Assembly: GCF_022811925.1 (NCBI RefSeq)
Contig: NZ_CP065511.1
Span: 4,961,001-5,025,000 of the forward strand
Origin: Cytobacillus oceanisediminis
GTDB lineage: Bacteria; Bacillota; Bacilli; Bacillales; Cytobacillaceae
Length of the DNA: 64,000 nucleotides
Direction: 5' to 3'
The notes beneath the pieces are model-generated. The model was not told the DNA's origin. It searched no databases and saw only the letters and a list, made by a program, of their open reading frames with translations. Shown one piece after another: positions 26,388-40,253 of the stretch (position 1 is the first letter of the stretch; each line of letters starts with the position of its first letter). A program made the translations under genes and the position numbers.

Positions 26388-26470
26388 GAATTTATCGGCC
26401 AAATATGAAGGTTTATCGGCCAAATCAGGATGTTTATCGGCCAAACTGGCCAGTTTAACGGCCGAGCAAC
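26388..26470. repeat. Array C of 21 bp periodic repeats, core CGGCCA
   Basis: Four units with CGGCC starting at 26396, 26417, 26438 and 26459 (period exactly 21). Three read TTTAT-CG-GCCAAA and the fourth is degenerate (TTTAA-CG-GCCGAG). It lies in the convergent gap between NERD gene 2 and the eno terminator. Confidence 0.85.
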
Positions 26471-26488
26471 AATTTACGGAATGAACTC

Positions 26489-26520
26489 CAAAAAAACAGC
26501 CGCCCCCAAAGGAACGGCTG
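26489..26520 (-). terminator. Terminator of the glycolytic operon
   Basis: CAGCCGTTCC / GGGGCGGCTG stem on the minus strand (G-U pairs), followed by TTTTTT, 11 bases past the eno stop. Confidence 0.9.
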
Positions 26521-26531
26521 CACAAGCAAGA

Positions 26532-30224
<3,693 letters not shown>

Positions 30225-31409
30225 TTATTTATCGTTTAAAGCAACTACGCCAGGCAGAGCCTTTCCTTCCATAAACTCAAGGGAAGCGCCGCCGCCTGTT
30301 GAGATATGGCTCATGCGGTCAGCAAGATGGAATTTCTCAACTGCTGCTGCAGAATCGCCGCCGCCGATGACTGAATATGTATCATTCGCTTCTGCTAAAG
30401 TCTCAGCCACAGCTCTTGTTCCGCCTGCAAATTTCTTCAATTCAAAAACACCCATCGGCCCATTCCAGATTACCAGCTTGGAATTCTGGATTACATCGCT
30501 ATAGATTTCACGAGTTTTAGGTCCGATATCAAGTGCTTCCCAATCAGAAGGAATTTGTTCAATTGCTACTGTTTTAATATTGGCTTCCTCGGAAAAATCG
30601 TCTGCTACCACGACATCAACAGGCATATAGAAGTTCACGCCTTTTTCTTTCGCTTTTTCCATAAACGATTTTGCAAGGTCAATTTTATCTTCTTCTAAAA
30701 GTGACTTTCCTACTTCATGGCCGTTAGCTTTTACAAACGTATAGGCAAGTCCGCCGCCAATGATCAGGTTGTCTACCTTTTCAAGAAGGTTTTCTATTAC
30801 ACCGATCTTATCTTTAACCTTTGCACCGCCGATAATGGCTGTAAATGGACGCTCAGGATTTGAAAGAGCTTTTCCAAGTACATCAAGTTCTTTTTCCATT
30901 AATAGTCCTGATACTGCAGGAAGGTGCTGCGCAATTCCTTCCGTTGAAGCATGTGCACGGTGTGCTGCTCCAAAGGCATCGTTCACATACACATCAGCAA
31001 GCTCAGCAAATGCCTTAGCAAGTTCAGAATCATTCTTTTCCTCGCCAGGATAGAAACGCACGTTTTCAAGAAGAAGAACATCTCCTTCACCTAACGTGGC
31101 AACCATTGCTTTTACAGAATCTCCATATGCTTCATCGGCCTTCTTCACTTCTTTGCCAAGAAGCTCGGACAAACGCTTTGCTACTGGTGTTAAACGCAAG
31201 TCTTCAACAACAGAACCCTTCGGACGGCCCAAATGGCTTGCTAAGATCACTTTAGCACCCTGGTTAGTCAAATACTCAATCGTTGGAAGAGCTGCTTTGA
31301 TGCGAGTTTCATCTGTTACCTGTCCATCCTTCATCGGCACGTTGAAATCAACCCGGCAGAAAACACGCTTACCTTTTAACTCAACATCTTTTACGCTTTT
31401 TTTGTTCAT
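30225..31409 (-). CDS. pgk: Phosphoglycerate kinase
   Basis: Transfers phosphate from 1,3-bisphosphoglycerate to ADP. 394 residues. The N-domain substrate site reads [16 protein letters not shown] with the basic patch ASHLGRPKG, the nucleotide domain has [19 protein letters not shown], and the C-terminal [14 protein letters not shown] helix is typical. AAGGAGG precedes the ATG. It is separated from gapA by about 400 bases that hold a terminator-like hairpin and a dispersed repeat, so its expression may differ from that of gapA. Confidence 0.98.
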   Translation of the reverse strand: MNKKSVKDVELKGKRVFCRVDFNVPMKDGQVTDETRIKAALPTIEYLTNQGAKVILASHLGRPKGSVVEDLRLTPVAKRLSELLGKEVKKADEAYGDSVKAMVATLGEGDVLLLENVRFYPGEEKNDSELAKAFAELADVYVNDAFGAAHRAHASTEGIAQHLPAVSGLLMEKELDVLGKALSNPERPFTAIIGGAKVKDKIGVIENLLEKVDNLIIGGGLAYTFVKANGHEVGKSLLEEDKIDLAKSFMEKAKEKGVNFYMPVDVVVADDFSEEANIKTVAIEQIPSDWEALDIGPKTREIYSDVIQNSKLVIWNGPMGVFELKKFAGGTRAVAETLAEANDTYSVIGGGDSAAAVEKFHLADRMSHISTGGGASLEFMEGKALPGVVALNDK

Positions 31410-31432
31410 AGCAAAAGGACCTCCTTACCAGG

Positions 31433-31613
31433 AAAAGCGGAAGCCCCTTGCCCAAGAGGTAAGCAGACTAAAAACGCCACGTCCTGTGGCAACGTCTGTA
31501 TAAACCGCATCCCTGCGGTCCTCAAGCATAAGACGAGCGCTGGCAGAAGGCGTTCTTTGCCTTCAGAAGCGATTGGCCTATGACTCGAGCCCCTAGGCGC
31601 TGGAGCTAGACAC
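31433..31613. repeat. GC-rich dispersed element (GGAGCTAGAC type), copy 1
   Basis: About 180 bases, markedly more GC-rich than their surroundings. It starts AAAAGCGGAAGCC and ends CTAGGCGCTGGAGCTAGAC; the two ends are partly complementary. A second element near 41.1 kb has the same ends and the shared word GATTGGCCT. The segment 31465-31497 (AGACTAAAAACGCC to GGCAACGTCT) recurs inverted inside the hairpin element at 14517-14550. It contains several smaller hairpins, such as CCGCATCCCTGCGG. It sits inside the glycolytic operon between gapA and pgk. Confidence 0.8.
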
Positions 31614-31644
31614 CATCCCAGTTAAATATTTTTACTTTTTGCTT

Positions 31645-31686
31645 TAAAACAAAAGGGAGAGGGATTGTTTCCCTGCTCCCCTTTTA
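31645..31686 (-). terminator. Hairpin/attenuator between gapA and pgk
   Basis: On the minus strand AAAAGGGGAGCAGGGA pairs with TCCCTCTCCCTTTT, with small bulges, and is followed by TGTTTTAAAG. It could end or stabilise a cggR-gapA transcript, which would uncouple gapA from pgk. Differential gapA mRNA levels are known in B. subtilis. Confidence 0.65.
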
Positions 31687-31808
31687 CCCTTATCCATTAT
31701 AGACGTTAGCGATTTTAATATCCAACAAGATGAGGTATTTTTTTAGAGAAAAATTTCACCTTGAGAATGCTTCGCAAAACGAATATTTTTCTGGAAAAGA
31801 TTTATCTA

Positions 31809-32861
<1,053 letters not shown>

Positions 32862-33884
32862 TTACCCTTTTAACAACTGTTTTGCTGCACCTTCATCTGT
32901 CACTAAAATGGTAGAGGATGGTGCCCGTTTCATGTATGCCGCGATGGCTTTTGCCTTTGAGGAACCGCCTGCCACTGCAATGACATGTTCAATATGGGAT
33001 AGGTCATCCAGCTGAAGGCCGATGGTCTGAACCTTATGTACAACCTCGCCGCCTTCATTGAAGTAATAGCCAAAAGATTCGCCTACTGCCTTGGCATGCT
33101 TGATTTTCTCAAGATCTTCTTCACTGGTTTTGCGGCGTTCCGCCATTGTAATAGCGTCCCCAATCCCGTGTAAAACCATGCTTGCAGATTTGATCTGGGT
33201 GATTACTTCTTTAATATTGGGTTCTTTAATGATGCTTTCATACATCTCCCTGCTCACCTGGTCCGGTACATAAAGAACGCGGTGCCTGGAATCTGTATGA
33301 TCAGCCATTTTTGCACAAATGGTGTTAGCCTGGTTTTTAACATCCTCGCCAATTCCGCCCCGTGCCGGCACAAACAGCCAATCCCGTTCAGCAAGATCGG
33401 GAGTAAGCATCTCCGCTACGGCTGCCATTGTGGATCCGCCGGTAACTGCGATGATATTTTTTCCTTTGAGCCTTGATTTCATACACAGCGCTGTGGCCCT
33501 GCCAAGTTCCTGCTTCACCCATGGAGATTCATCGCTGTTTCCGGAAACAATGATAGCCCGGCGAATGCCAAGTTTTCGGGATAACTCCTGCTCCATTACG
33601 GCTATACCCGAAATATCCCTCATTATTCCTTCAAGAGCTTCAAGCAACTCCTTGCCATCGGAAGTAAGACTCATTCCCGTACTTGAAATGCGGATCAGGT
33701 TCTGGTCTTTTAAAAACTCAACCTCACTTCTCAGCACTCTTTCCGTCAGGCCTAAACTTACTGCAAGGCTCCTTCTTCCAACCGGCTCCATCAGCCCTAT
33801 GTAATGAAGAATCCCATAGCGCTTCTGCATAACCGCAAGCATATCAGGCAATAATCTTTTTTGAATATCAATTAGTGAGTACAT
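32862..33884 (-). CDS. cggR: Central glycolytic genes regulator
   Basis: SorC-family repressor of the gapA operon. It has an N-terminal helix-turn-helix (about 20-60: GRRSLAVSLGLTERVLRSEVEFL) and a sugar-phosphate-binding domain (IAVTGGSTMAAVAEML, VPARGGIGEDVKNQANTI, VLHGIGDAI). In B. subtilis fructose 1,6-bisphosphate relieves repression. It is the first gene of the operon it controls, with a matching operator just upstream. 340 residues, the usual length. Confidence 0.97.
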   Translation of the reverse strand: MYSLIDIQKRLLPDMLAVMQKRYGILHYIGLMEPVGRRSLAVSLGLTERVLRSEVEFLKDQNLIRISSTGMSLTSDGKELLEALEGIMRDISGIAVMEQELSRKLGIRRAIIVSGNSDESPWVKQELGRATALCMKSRLKGKNIIAVTGGSTMAAVAEMLTPDLAERDWLFVPARGGIGEDVKNQANTICAKMADHTDSRHRVLYVPDQVSREMYESIIKEPNIKEVITQIKSASMVLHGIGDAITMAERRKTSEEDLEKIKHAKAVGESFGYYFNEGGEVVHKVQTIGLQLDDLSHIEHVIAVAGGSSKAKAIAAYMKRAPSSTILVTDEGAAKQLLKG

Positions 33885-33908
33885 CCGGAAAGCTCCTTCA
33901 TCATATGT

Positions 33909-33944
33909 GGTCGTTTTTTGTCCCGCATAGACATATTATGTCCC
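33909..33944 (-). promoter_or_regulatory. CggR operator
   Basis: On the minus strand TGGGAC-N6-TGTC-N4-CGGGAC-N6-CGAC, the direct-repeat arrangement known for CggR (CGGGAC-N6-TGTC-N4-CGGGAC-N6-TGTC), with one mismatch in each repeat. A -10-like CATAAT lies within the first repeat, so bound CggR would block transcription initiation or elongation. Confidence 0.88.
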
Positions 33945-33950
33945 ACTTGC

Positions 33951-33996
33951 CACAAAAAAAATCACCCTTGCTTCTCCTTCATAATAGCAAGAGTGA
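33951..33996 (-). terminator. Terminator of the glutaredoxin-like gene
   Basis: CACTCTTGCT / AGCAAGGGTG stem on the minus strand (G-U pairs) followed by eight T. It lies immediately upstream of the cggR promoter and insulates it. Confidence 0.85.
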
Positions 33997-34019
33997 GTAT
34001 TGAAATCAACTGATAAAAC

Positions 34020-34268
34020 TCAGTTTTTTTCTGTAAGCGCTTCACTTAATGTAATGGCATCAATATGCCCGAACTGCACTTCGCTCCCATCAATTTCAAC
34101 AACCGGAATCATGAGCCCATACTTCTCGGTCAGTTCATCGCTCTCATCAATGTCTTTCTCAATTAAGGTAAAATCATATTCTTTCTTTAATTCCACTATT
34201 ACTTCCTTAGCTTTATCACACAGCGGGCATCTGCTGCGTGTATAAAACACTATCTCTGGCTGTTTCAA
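34020..34268 (-). CDS. Glutaredoxin family protein (DUF836-like)
   Basis: An 82-residue thioredoxin-fold protein with an N-terminal redox motif RCPLC (CxxC) after the first strand, and MIPVVEIDGSEVQFGHID, the cis-Pro loop typical of glutaredoxin-like proteins. It is probably a small thiol-disulfide oxidoreductase. This gene is often found just before cggR in Bacilli, but no functional tie is established. It lies between rpoN and cggR and has its own terminator. Confidence 0.85.
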   Translation of the reverse strand: MKQPEIVFYTRSRCPLCDKAKEVIVELKKEYDFTLIEKDIDESDELTEKYGLMIPVVEIDGSEVQFGHIDAITLSEALTEKN

Positions 34269-34285
34269 TCAGCAAATCCCCTTTG

Positions 34286-35617
34286 TCAGTCATACCTTTT
34301 CCGTTTCGATGATGATGGGATGCCCAGCTGATCCCGATATTTTGCAATCGTCCTTCTGCTGACAACCATCCCCTCTTGTTCCTTCAGCAACTTCACAAGC
34401 TCTTGATCGGATAAAGGCTTTTGCTTATTTTCCTCTTCAATCATTTTACCAATAATCGTCTTTACCTGCTGTGAAGATGTATTTTCATCAGATGTTGTTT
34501 TGATCGTGCTTGAGAAGAATGATCTCAGCTCATACGTCCCATATGGCGTTTGCGCATATTTTTCCCGGACAGCACGGCTGACAGTTGATTCATGTATTTC
34601 GAGTTCATCTGATATTTCCTTCATGGTCATCGGCTTCAGATGAGAAGGCCCTTTTATAAAAAAGTCCTGCTGTTTTTCAACGATTTTAAGTGTCACATTC
34701 GCAAGAGTCTCTTTTCTCTGCTCGATGCTCCTCATGATCCATTGGTAATCCTGGTGCTTTTCCTGTAAAAAGCGGCTGACATTTCGGTCTCCAGTGGCCG
34801 AAAACTTTTTATAATAGCCTTCATTAAAACTGATTTTAGGAAGCACTTCATCAAAAACACTGACGGAAAAAGAGCTTCCATCCCACTTAATAATCACGTC
34901 CGGTGTTATATATGCGGATTTCTCGCTTTGAAAGGATGAAGCCGGTCTTGGATTCAAGGTCTGCACGAGGTCGAATACCTCCTGAATCTCTTTTAGCTCC
35001 ACACTGAGCTGCTTGGCAATCTCCTTCCATTTCTTTTCCGCAAAAAAGGTAAAGTAGTCATCTATAATGATTTCAGCCAGTTCATTTCTCTCTGGCAATC
35101 TCTTAATCTGCAGGGACAGGCACTCCTGAAGATTTCTCGCGCCAATGCCAGCAGGCTCAAGTTCCTGCAGCTCTTCAAGCATTTGTTCCACATTTTCAAG
35201 GGGCATCTGGAGAGTCTTGGCAGCTGTCTGCAGATCCCCTCGAAAGTAACCGTTTTCATCAAGGCTCTCAATAAGATGCTCAATCACTTTTTGTTCGTCC
35301 TTGTTTAATTTCAAATGAAGCTGCGATTTCAAGTATTCATCCAGCATCATCGTCTTTCCGCAGCCAATCTGCTCAATCCAATTTATTTTATCTTTTTCGA
35401 CTTTTGTTCTCGTCAGTTTGACACGGTCATAACGGGGATCCATCGTCTTGACATGACCGGACTCTACTTTTAAAAGGGGATTTTCAAGCGCTTTGTTTTC
35501 CAGGAATGCAGAGAGCTCCTGTGTGCTGTATTGCAGAAGGGCAATCGCCTGCGTCAGCTCCTGTGTCATTGTTAATTTCATTGTCTGCTGCTGCCATAAC
35601 CCAGCTTTCAAATTCAT
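34286..35617 (-). CDS. rpoN: RNA polymerase sigma-54 factor
   Basis: Sigma factor (SigL) that recognises -24/-12 promoters and needs an AAA+ activator. 443 residues. It has an N-terminal Gln/Leu-rich activator-interacting region (LWQQQTMKLTMTQELTQAIALLQYS), a core-binding middle, a helix-turn-helix (MKEISDELEIHESTVSRAVREKY) and the C-terminal RpoN box (SRRTIAKYRDQLGIPSS). Two adjacent ATGs are possible; the second has seven bases after GGGGGA and is used. The only sigma-54 activator in this window is that of the hydroxyproline cluster at 51.7 kb, whose promoters fit the consensus. Confidence 0.95.
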   Translation of the reverse strand: MNLKAGLWQQQTMKLTMTQELTQAIALLQYSTQELSAFLENKALENPLLKVESGHVKTMDPRYDRVKLTRTKVEKDKINWIEQIGCGKTMMLDEYLKSQLHLKLNKDEQKVIEHLIESLDENGYFRGDLQTAAKTLQMPLENVEQMLEELQELEPAGIGARNLQECLSLQIKRLPERNELAEIIIDDYFTFFAEKKWKEIAKQLSVELKEIQEVFDLVQTLNPRPASSFQSEKSAYITPDVIIKWDGSSFSVSVFDEVLPKISFNEGYYKKFSATGDRNVSRFLQEKHQDYQWIMRSIEQRKETLANVTLKIVEKQQDFFIKGPSHLKPMTMKEISDELEIHESTVSRAVREKYAQTPYGTYELRSFFSSTIKTTSDENTSSQQVKTIIGKMIEEENKQKPLSDQELVKLLKEQEGMVVSRRTIAKYRDQLGIPSSSKRKRYD

Positions 35618-35828
35618 CATACATTCCCCCTGTCCCCATTTTACAATATTCCCGGTAAATGTTGTATGGAAATATCTTGGCAAATGTCAATCGCACCGGC
35701 ACTTCTCCATCTTTCTGAATACTTCACAATATGCATGGCAGAGGGGAGAATATTCATTTTTTATGGTGAAAACTGCGGATTTTAAGGATTTTTTAGTAAT
35801 TCAGGCTTAAATTCAGGAAGTTTTTTTG

Positions 35829-35932
35829 ATTATGTGCGGATAGAGGAAATTTATTTGTGGATAAGGCCAATTTACTTGCGGATAAAATTTTTTATGTGCG
35901 CATAGGCCGAATTTATTTGCGGATAGCGTAAA
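35829..35932. repeat. Array D of 20-21 bp periodic repeats, core TGCGGAT
   Basis: Five units with TGCGGAT-type cores at 35835, 35856, 35877, 35897 and 35918 (periods 21, 21, 20, 21), reading TTTAT-TT-GCGGATA or TTTAT-GT-GCGGATA. One unit (35856-35864) is also a perfect DnaA box, TGTGGATAA. It lies between the start of the sigma-54 gene and the tRNA-Arg terminator. Confidence 0.8.
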
Positions 35933-35970
35933 AAGTAAAAACTCCCTGTCCATATCAGACAAGGAGTTTT
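35932..35970 (-). terminator. Terminator of tRNA-Arg
   Basis: AAAACTCCTTGTC / GACAGGGAGTTTT stem on the minus strand followed by TACTTTTT; it abuts array D. Confidence 0.85.
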
Positions 35971-35975
35971 GGCAG

Positions 35976-36047
35976 CGCCCTCGGCAGGAATCGAACCCAC
36001 ATCTCAAGAACCGGAATCTTACGTGCTATCCGTTGCACCACGAGGGC
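35976..36047 (-). tRNA. tRNA-Arg (anticodon CCG)
   Basis: A full cloverleaf on the minus strand: acceptor GCCCTCG / CGAGGGC with discriminator G, D-arm GTGC / GCAC, anticodon stem TAAGA / TCTTG with loop TTCCGGT giving anticodon CCG (codon CGG), and T-arm with GGTTCGATTCC. The CCA end is not encoded. A single-gene unit beside clpP, as for trnQ-Arg in B. subtilis. Confidence 0.95.
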
Positions 36048-36229
36048 AAATATTTTAATAGATGGCTGACCATGCGCTCAGCCGCTACGATAACTAATTA
36101 TATGATATGTTTATTCACTTTGCAAGCCTCCTTTTAGTTTAAAAATTGGAACAATGGGTATCATGGAATGAGATAGCACAGCACAGAAAAATGTGTCGAA
36201 CGAATCAAACACAATTTCCATGCGATTCG

Positions 36230-36259
36230 TTTGACCTTAATTGACCATCAGTGTATCAT
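36230..36259 (+). promoter_or_regulatory. clpP promoter with CtsR operator
   Basis: TTTGACC (36230) and ATTGACC (36240) separated by TTA form, on the opposite strand, the CtsR heptad repeat GGTCAAT-TAA-GGTCAAA. TTGACC (36231) and TATCAT (36254) are spaced 17 bp as a vegetative promoter, so the repressor covers the -35 region. The rest of the roughly 300-base gap upstream of clpP shows nothing else distinct. Confidence 0.88.
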
Positions 36260-36352
36260 GATAATACATAGGAGTTAAAAAATTTTCTTTACTTGGAAGA
36301 ACATGCTTGTTCATCTTGTATGTTGACCTTATCTTGAAGGAGGAATTGGAAA

Positions 36353-36958
36353 ATGAACTTAATCCCTACAGTCATTGAACAAACAAACCGCGGTGAGCGC
36401 GCTTATGATATTTACTCCCGCCTTTTAAAAGACCGCATCATTATGCTGGGAAGCGCAATCGATGACAATGTGGCAAACTCAATTGTTGCCCAGCTTTTAT
36501 TCCTTGAAGCAGAAAATCCTGAAAAAGACATTTCCATTTACATTAATAGCCCGGGCGGAAGCATTACGGCTGGTATGGCTATTTATGATACGATGCAATT
36601 CATTAAGCCGAAGGTACAAACCATTTGTATCGGTATGGCAGCATCCATGGGTGCATTCCTTCTTGCTGCTGGAGAGAAAGGCAAGCGTTTTGCCCTTCCA
36701 AACAGTGAAGTCATGATTCATCAGCCGCTGGGCGGAGCTCAGGGACAGGCGACTGAAATCGAAATCGCTGCAAAGCGCATTCTTTTCCTTCGCGAAAAAT
36801 TAAACACAATTCTTTCAGAGCGCACTGGACAGCCGCTTGAAGTCATTGCGAGGGACACTGACCGCGATAACTTTATGACAGCTGAAAGAGCTCTTGAATA
36901 CGGTTTGGTTGACCAAATCATTACTAGAAACTCTTTAGATGAGAAGAAAGATAAATAA
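36353..36958 (+). CDS. clpP: ATP-dependent Clp protease proteolytic subunit
   Basis: Serine peptidase that forms the tetradecameric chamber working with ClpX, ClpC or ClpE. 201 residues. The catalytic triad is present at the usual positions: Ser98 (GMAASMGA), His123 (MIHQPLGG) and Asp172 (DTDRDNF). The N-terminal [20 protein letters not shown] loop is typical of Bacilli. AAGGAGG precedes the ATG. Controlled by CtsR, as the operator shows. It degrades tmRNA-tagged proteins, linking it with ssrA in this window. Confidence 0.98.
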   Translation: MNLIPTVIEQTNRGERAYDIYSRLLKDRIIMLGSAIDDNVANSIVAQLLFLEAENPEKDISIYINSPGGSITAGMAIYDTMQFIKPKVQTICIGMAASMGAFLLAAGEKGKRFALPNSEVMIHQPLGGAQGQATEIEIAAKRILFLREKLNTILSERTGQPLEVIARDTDRDNFMTAERALEYGLVDQIITRNSLDEKKDK

Positions 36959-36968
36959 TAAGCATAAA

Positions 36969-37005
36969 AAAACAACTCGCATCTTCCCGATGCGAGTTGT
37001 TTTAG
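36969..37005 (+). terminator. Bidirectional terminator between clpP and crh
   Basis: A strong stem, AACAACTCGCATC / GATGCGAGTTGTT, with T tracts on both sides, serving the convergent clpP and crh genes. Confidence 0.9.
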
Positions 37006-37259
37006 TTTTCCTTCTGAATATAGTTTGACAGTGCTTCAAGAGCTTCGTTTTCGTCGTTCCCCTCAGCCTTGAGGGTAATAACTGATCCTGAGCTTACAGC
37101 CAGACTCATTAGCCCCATTATGCTTTTCGCATTTACCTTCTTTCCGTCCTTCTCCAGAAAAATATCGGATGAGAACCGATTGGCCTCCTGTACGAACAAT
37201 GCCGCCGGACGTGCCTGTAATCCTGTTTTCAGCTTAACTTCAACCTGTTTTTCCGCCAT
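37002..37259 (-). CDS. crh: Catabolite repression HPr-like protein Crh
   Basis: HPr homolog used in carbon catabolite regulation. 85 residues. It keeps the regulatory Ser46 (NAKSIMGL), phosphorylated by HPr kinase, but has Gln15 (GLQARPAA) where HPr has the PTS-active His, which defines Crh. P-Ser-Crh acts as a co-repressor of CcpA. Last gene of the nudix-rapZ-yvcK-whiA-crh cluster. Confidence 0.96.
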   Translation of the reverse strand: MAEKQVEVKLKTGLQARPAALFVQEANRFSSDIFLEKDGKKVNAKSIMGLMSLAVSSGSVITLKAEGNDENEALEALSNYIQKEN

Positions 37260-37288
37260 TGTATATCTCCTCCCTGCTGATACCTCTG

Positions 37289-38239
37289 TCAGTGAGCATC
37301 TATAGTGTCGCCCGCCCGGAGTTTCTCAGCGATTTCATCTATTTTTCTTAATCTGTGATTAATACCCGATTTACTGATATTTCCGCCTGAGACCATTTCC
37401 CCAAGCTCTTTTAAGGTGACATCCTGGTAAGCTACACGCAATTCGGCAATTTCCCTCAGTTTGTCAGGCAGAACCTGAAGTCCGACAGTTTGATCGATGA
37501 ACCGGATATTTTCCACCTGACGCAAGGCAGCTCCGATTGTTTTGTTTAAGTTCGCTGTTTCACAATTTACGAGTCGATTGACCGAGTTTCGCATATCGCG
37601 GACAATCCGGATGTCTTCAAATCGGAGCAGAGCAGCGTGTGCTCCAATAATATTTAGGAACTCCGTTATTTTTTCGGCTTCCTTTAAATAAGTGATATAG
37701 CCCTTTTTCCGTTCAAGCGTTTTGCTATTCAGCCCGAACGTATTCATCAGTTCACAAAGGGAGTCATTATGCTCCTTGTAAAGTGAAGAGATCTCTAGAT
37801 GATAGGAGGAGGTCTCCGGATTATTAACCGATCCCCCGGCAAGGAATGCACCGCGCAGATAAGAACGCTTACAGCATTTCTTTTTTATGAGCTCATTGGA
37901 GATATCGTGTGTAAATACGAATCCCTCGCTTAAAATTTTCAGATCATCAAGAATTATGCTGGCCTGTTCCGTTAGCCTGACAATATAAACATTGTTCTTT
38001 TTCAGCCGCATTTTTTTCCGGACCAGGAGCTCAACCTGAACGTTGTAATTCCTTTTAATCAGTGTGTAAATCCTTCTTGCGATTGCTGCATTCTCCGTCT
38101 GAATATCCACAATCAATTTCCGGCTGGAAAAAGAAAGGGAACCATTCATCCTGATCAAGGCGGACAATTCCGCTTTTCCGCAGCAGTCTTTTATTTCCAG
38201 GTTCGTCAATTCTTTTTTCGTTTCCGAAGCGAAAGACAT
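37289..38239 (-). CDS. whiA: Sporulation/cell-division regulator WhiA
   Basis: DNA-binding protein related to homing endonucleases that have lost activity, 316 residues. The N-terminal part has the LAGLIDADG-like fold ([41 protein letters not shown]), and a C-terminal helix-turn-helix follows ([33 protein letters not shown], split by a loop). In Bacillus it affects cell division and chromosome segregation. AGGAGGTGAAGGG before [10 protein letters not shown] fixes the start. Confidence 0.95.
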   Translation of the reverse strand: MSFASETKKELTNLEIKDCCGKAELSALIRMNGSLSFSSRKLIVDIQTENAAIARRIYTLIKRNYNVQVELLVRKKMRLKKNNVYIVRLTEQASIILDDLKILSEGFVFTHDISNELIKKKCCKRSYLRGAFLAGGSVNNPETSSYHLEISSLYKEHNDSLCELMNTFGLNSKTLERKKGYITYLKEAEKITEFLNIIGAHAALLRFEDIRIVRDMRNSVNRLVNCETANLNKTIGAALRQVENIRFIDQTVGLQVLPDKLREIAELRVAYQDVTLKELGEMVSGGNISKSGINHRLRKIDEIAEKLRAGDTIDAH

Positions 38240-38357
38240 CCCTTCACCTCCTATCCGCAAAAGCGCTAAGCCAGTGGCATATAAAAAGATATTCTTAACT
38301 GAGCAAACGTATGCACAGTTTATTTTTTACCGGCAAAAGCCCTTTCACACCTATATA

Positions 38358-39335
38358 TTACGCGTTAAAACGCCTATTGGTTTCATGTAAAAGCAAATTA
38401 TAAAGCATCTGGGCAACTTCTTTTGTATCATGGCGAATGATCCCGCCTTCGTGGCTGACAATTTCACCATGCATAATTTCAAGGCCCAGTTCGGTAAGAG
38501 CACCTGTATCATACACAACAGGCTTTGCCATTTCCTCGCTGTACCGCTCCTGAATATGAGGAGGAATTTCTTCATTGTTTACCAGAATGGTATTGATAAA
38601 AGCACAGCCCATATGATCATATAGTGCTTTTACATGATCGCTTGCCGTATAATCGAGTGTCTCCCCTGCCTGTGTCATTAAATTGCATATATACACCTTT
38701 TTCGCTTTCGAATGACAGACCTCACGTCCCAGCCTAGGGACAAGCAGGTTTGGAAGAATACTGGTATATAAGCTTCCAGGCCCAATGATGATCATATCAG
38801 CCTGTCTGATTGCCTGCAGTGATTCAGGCAGGGCTTTAATATTTTTGGGCGTTAAAAATACCCGCTTAATTTTTTTACCGGAATAAGGAATTTTTGATTC
38901 TCCCGATACTATGGTCCCGTCTTCCATTTCAGCATGAAGGACCACACTCTGGTTAGCAGCCGGCAACACCTTGCCCCTTACGTTTAACACCTTGCTCATT
39001 TCCTGAATCGCATGAACAAAGTTTCCTGTAATCGAGGTCATTGCCGCGAGAATTAAATTGCCAAGCGAATGCCCGGATAACTCATTGGATGTCGCAAAGC
39101 GATGCTGGAACATCTCCTCAATGAGCGGCTCCACGTCTGAAAGAGCTGCCAGCACATTGCGGATGTCACCGGGCGGCGGAATATGAAGATCATTTCTCAA
39201 TCTTCCTGAACTGCCGCCATCATCGGCAACTGTCACAATGGCAGTTATATCAACAGGGTATTGTTTTAATCCCCTTAAGAGGACAGGAAGCCCTGTTCCT
39301 CCTCCGATGATGACGATTCTTGGCTGTCGGTTCAT
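38358..39335 (-). CDS. yvcK: Gluconeogenesis/morphology factor YvcK
   Basis: UDP-sugar-binding protein of the CofD-like fold needed for growth and shape on gluconeogenic carbon sources in Bacillus. 325 residues with the N-terminal [17 protein letters not shown] and [13 protein letters not shown] phosphate-binding loops, and [17 protein letters not shown] further on. It overlaps rapZ by four bases. The rapZ-yvcK-whiA order is conserved in Gram-positive bacteria. Confidence 0.95.
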   Translation of the reverse strand: MNRQPRIVIIGGGTGLPVLLRGLKQYPVDITAIVTVADDGGSSGRLRNDLHIPPPGDIRNVLAALSDVEPLIEEMFQHRFATSNELSGHSLGNLILAAMTSITGNFVHAIQEMSKVLNVRGKVLPAANQSVVLHAEMEDGTIVSGESKIPYSGKKIKRVFLTPKNIKALPESLQAIRQADMIIIGPGSLYTSILPNLLVPRLGREVCHSKAKKVYICNLMTQAGETLDYTASDHVKALYDHMGCAFINTILVNNEEIPPHIQERYSEEMAKPVVYDTGALTELGLEIMHGEIVSHEGGIIRHDTKEVAQMLYNLLLHETNRRFNA

Positions 39336-40225
39336 TTGATGTTTTCCTTTCTCCTCTCGATGTCACGGTGCGTGATTGCCGTATGGTAATCCTTGCTGTA
39401 AAAGTCAGCGATATATTCTGTCAGCGCTACCGAACGATGCTGGCCTCCCGTACAGCCGATTGCAACGACCAATTGAGCTTTCCCTTCCCGTTTATAATGC
39501 GGAAGCATAAAGCTCAGCAGCTCCGTAACCTTTTCGAGAAATTTACTAGTTTCGGTCCATTTCAGCACATAGCTGGATACCTCTTCATCTAATCCTGTCT
39601 TCGGCCTCATATGCTCAATATAATGCGGATTCGGAAGGAATCGGACATCGAATACCAGGTCGGCATCAATTGGAATTCCATGCTTAAAGCCAAAAGACAT
39701 GACGTTAACCGTAAATATTGTTTTTTTATTCAATGAGAATTCCGTTAGAATTTTCTCGCGCAATTCCCTCGGCTTCATTTGCGATGTGTTATAAATAAGC
39801 TGGGCCCTGCCTTTTAATTCTTCGAGCAGCTCCCGTTCAAGCTTTATGCCTTCAAGAGGCAATCCTGATGGTGCAAGGGGATGGAATCGTCTTGTTTCTT
39901 TATATCTTCTGACGAGTGTCGAATCATCCGCATCAAGATATAAAATTTGCGGGGTGACCCAGGATGTCTCGGATAATTCATCCAGCGCTTTAAATAAGTG
40001 GTCAAAAAACTCACGGCCGCGCAAATCCATCACCAATGCCACCTTATTCATTTTATTCCCTGATTCCTTCATAAGTTCAAGGAACTTCGGCAGCAGCGTC
40101 GGCGGCAAATTATCTACACAGAAGAAGCCAAGATCTTCAAAGCTTTGGATGGCTACTGTTTTCCCTGCCCCTGACATTCCCGTAATAATCACCATTTGAG
40201 TATCATTAACTGCACCCGTACTCAT
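39332..40225 (-). CDS. rapZ: RNase adaptor/nucleotide-binding protein RapZ (YvcJ)
   Basis: P-loop protein hydrolysing GTP or ATP, linked to competence in B. subtilis and to small-RNA turnover in E. coli. 297 residues. The Walker A GMSGAGKT lies at residues 16-23, [20 protein letters not shown] in the middle is the family signature, and [13 protein letters not shown] near the C-terminus forms the anion-binding site. Overlaps yvcK, second gene of the cluster. Confidence 0.95.
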   Translation of the reverse strand: MSTGAVNDTQMVIITGMSGAGKTVAIQSFEDLGFFCVDNLPPTLLPKFLELMKESGNKMNKVALVMDLRGREFFDHLFKALDELSETSWVTPQILYLDADDSTLVRRYKETRRFHPLAPSGLPLEGIKLERELLEELKGRAQLIYNTSQMKPRELREKILTEFSLNKKTIFTVNVMSFGFKHGIPIDADLVFDVRFLPNPHYIEHMRPKTGLDEEVSSYVLKWTETSKFLEKVTELLSFMLPHYKREGKAQLVVAIGCTGGQHRSVALTEYIADFYSKDYHTAITHRDIERRKENIK

Positions 40226-40253
40226 TTATAATTTCCCCCTGTTTCTGTCAAAT

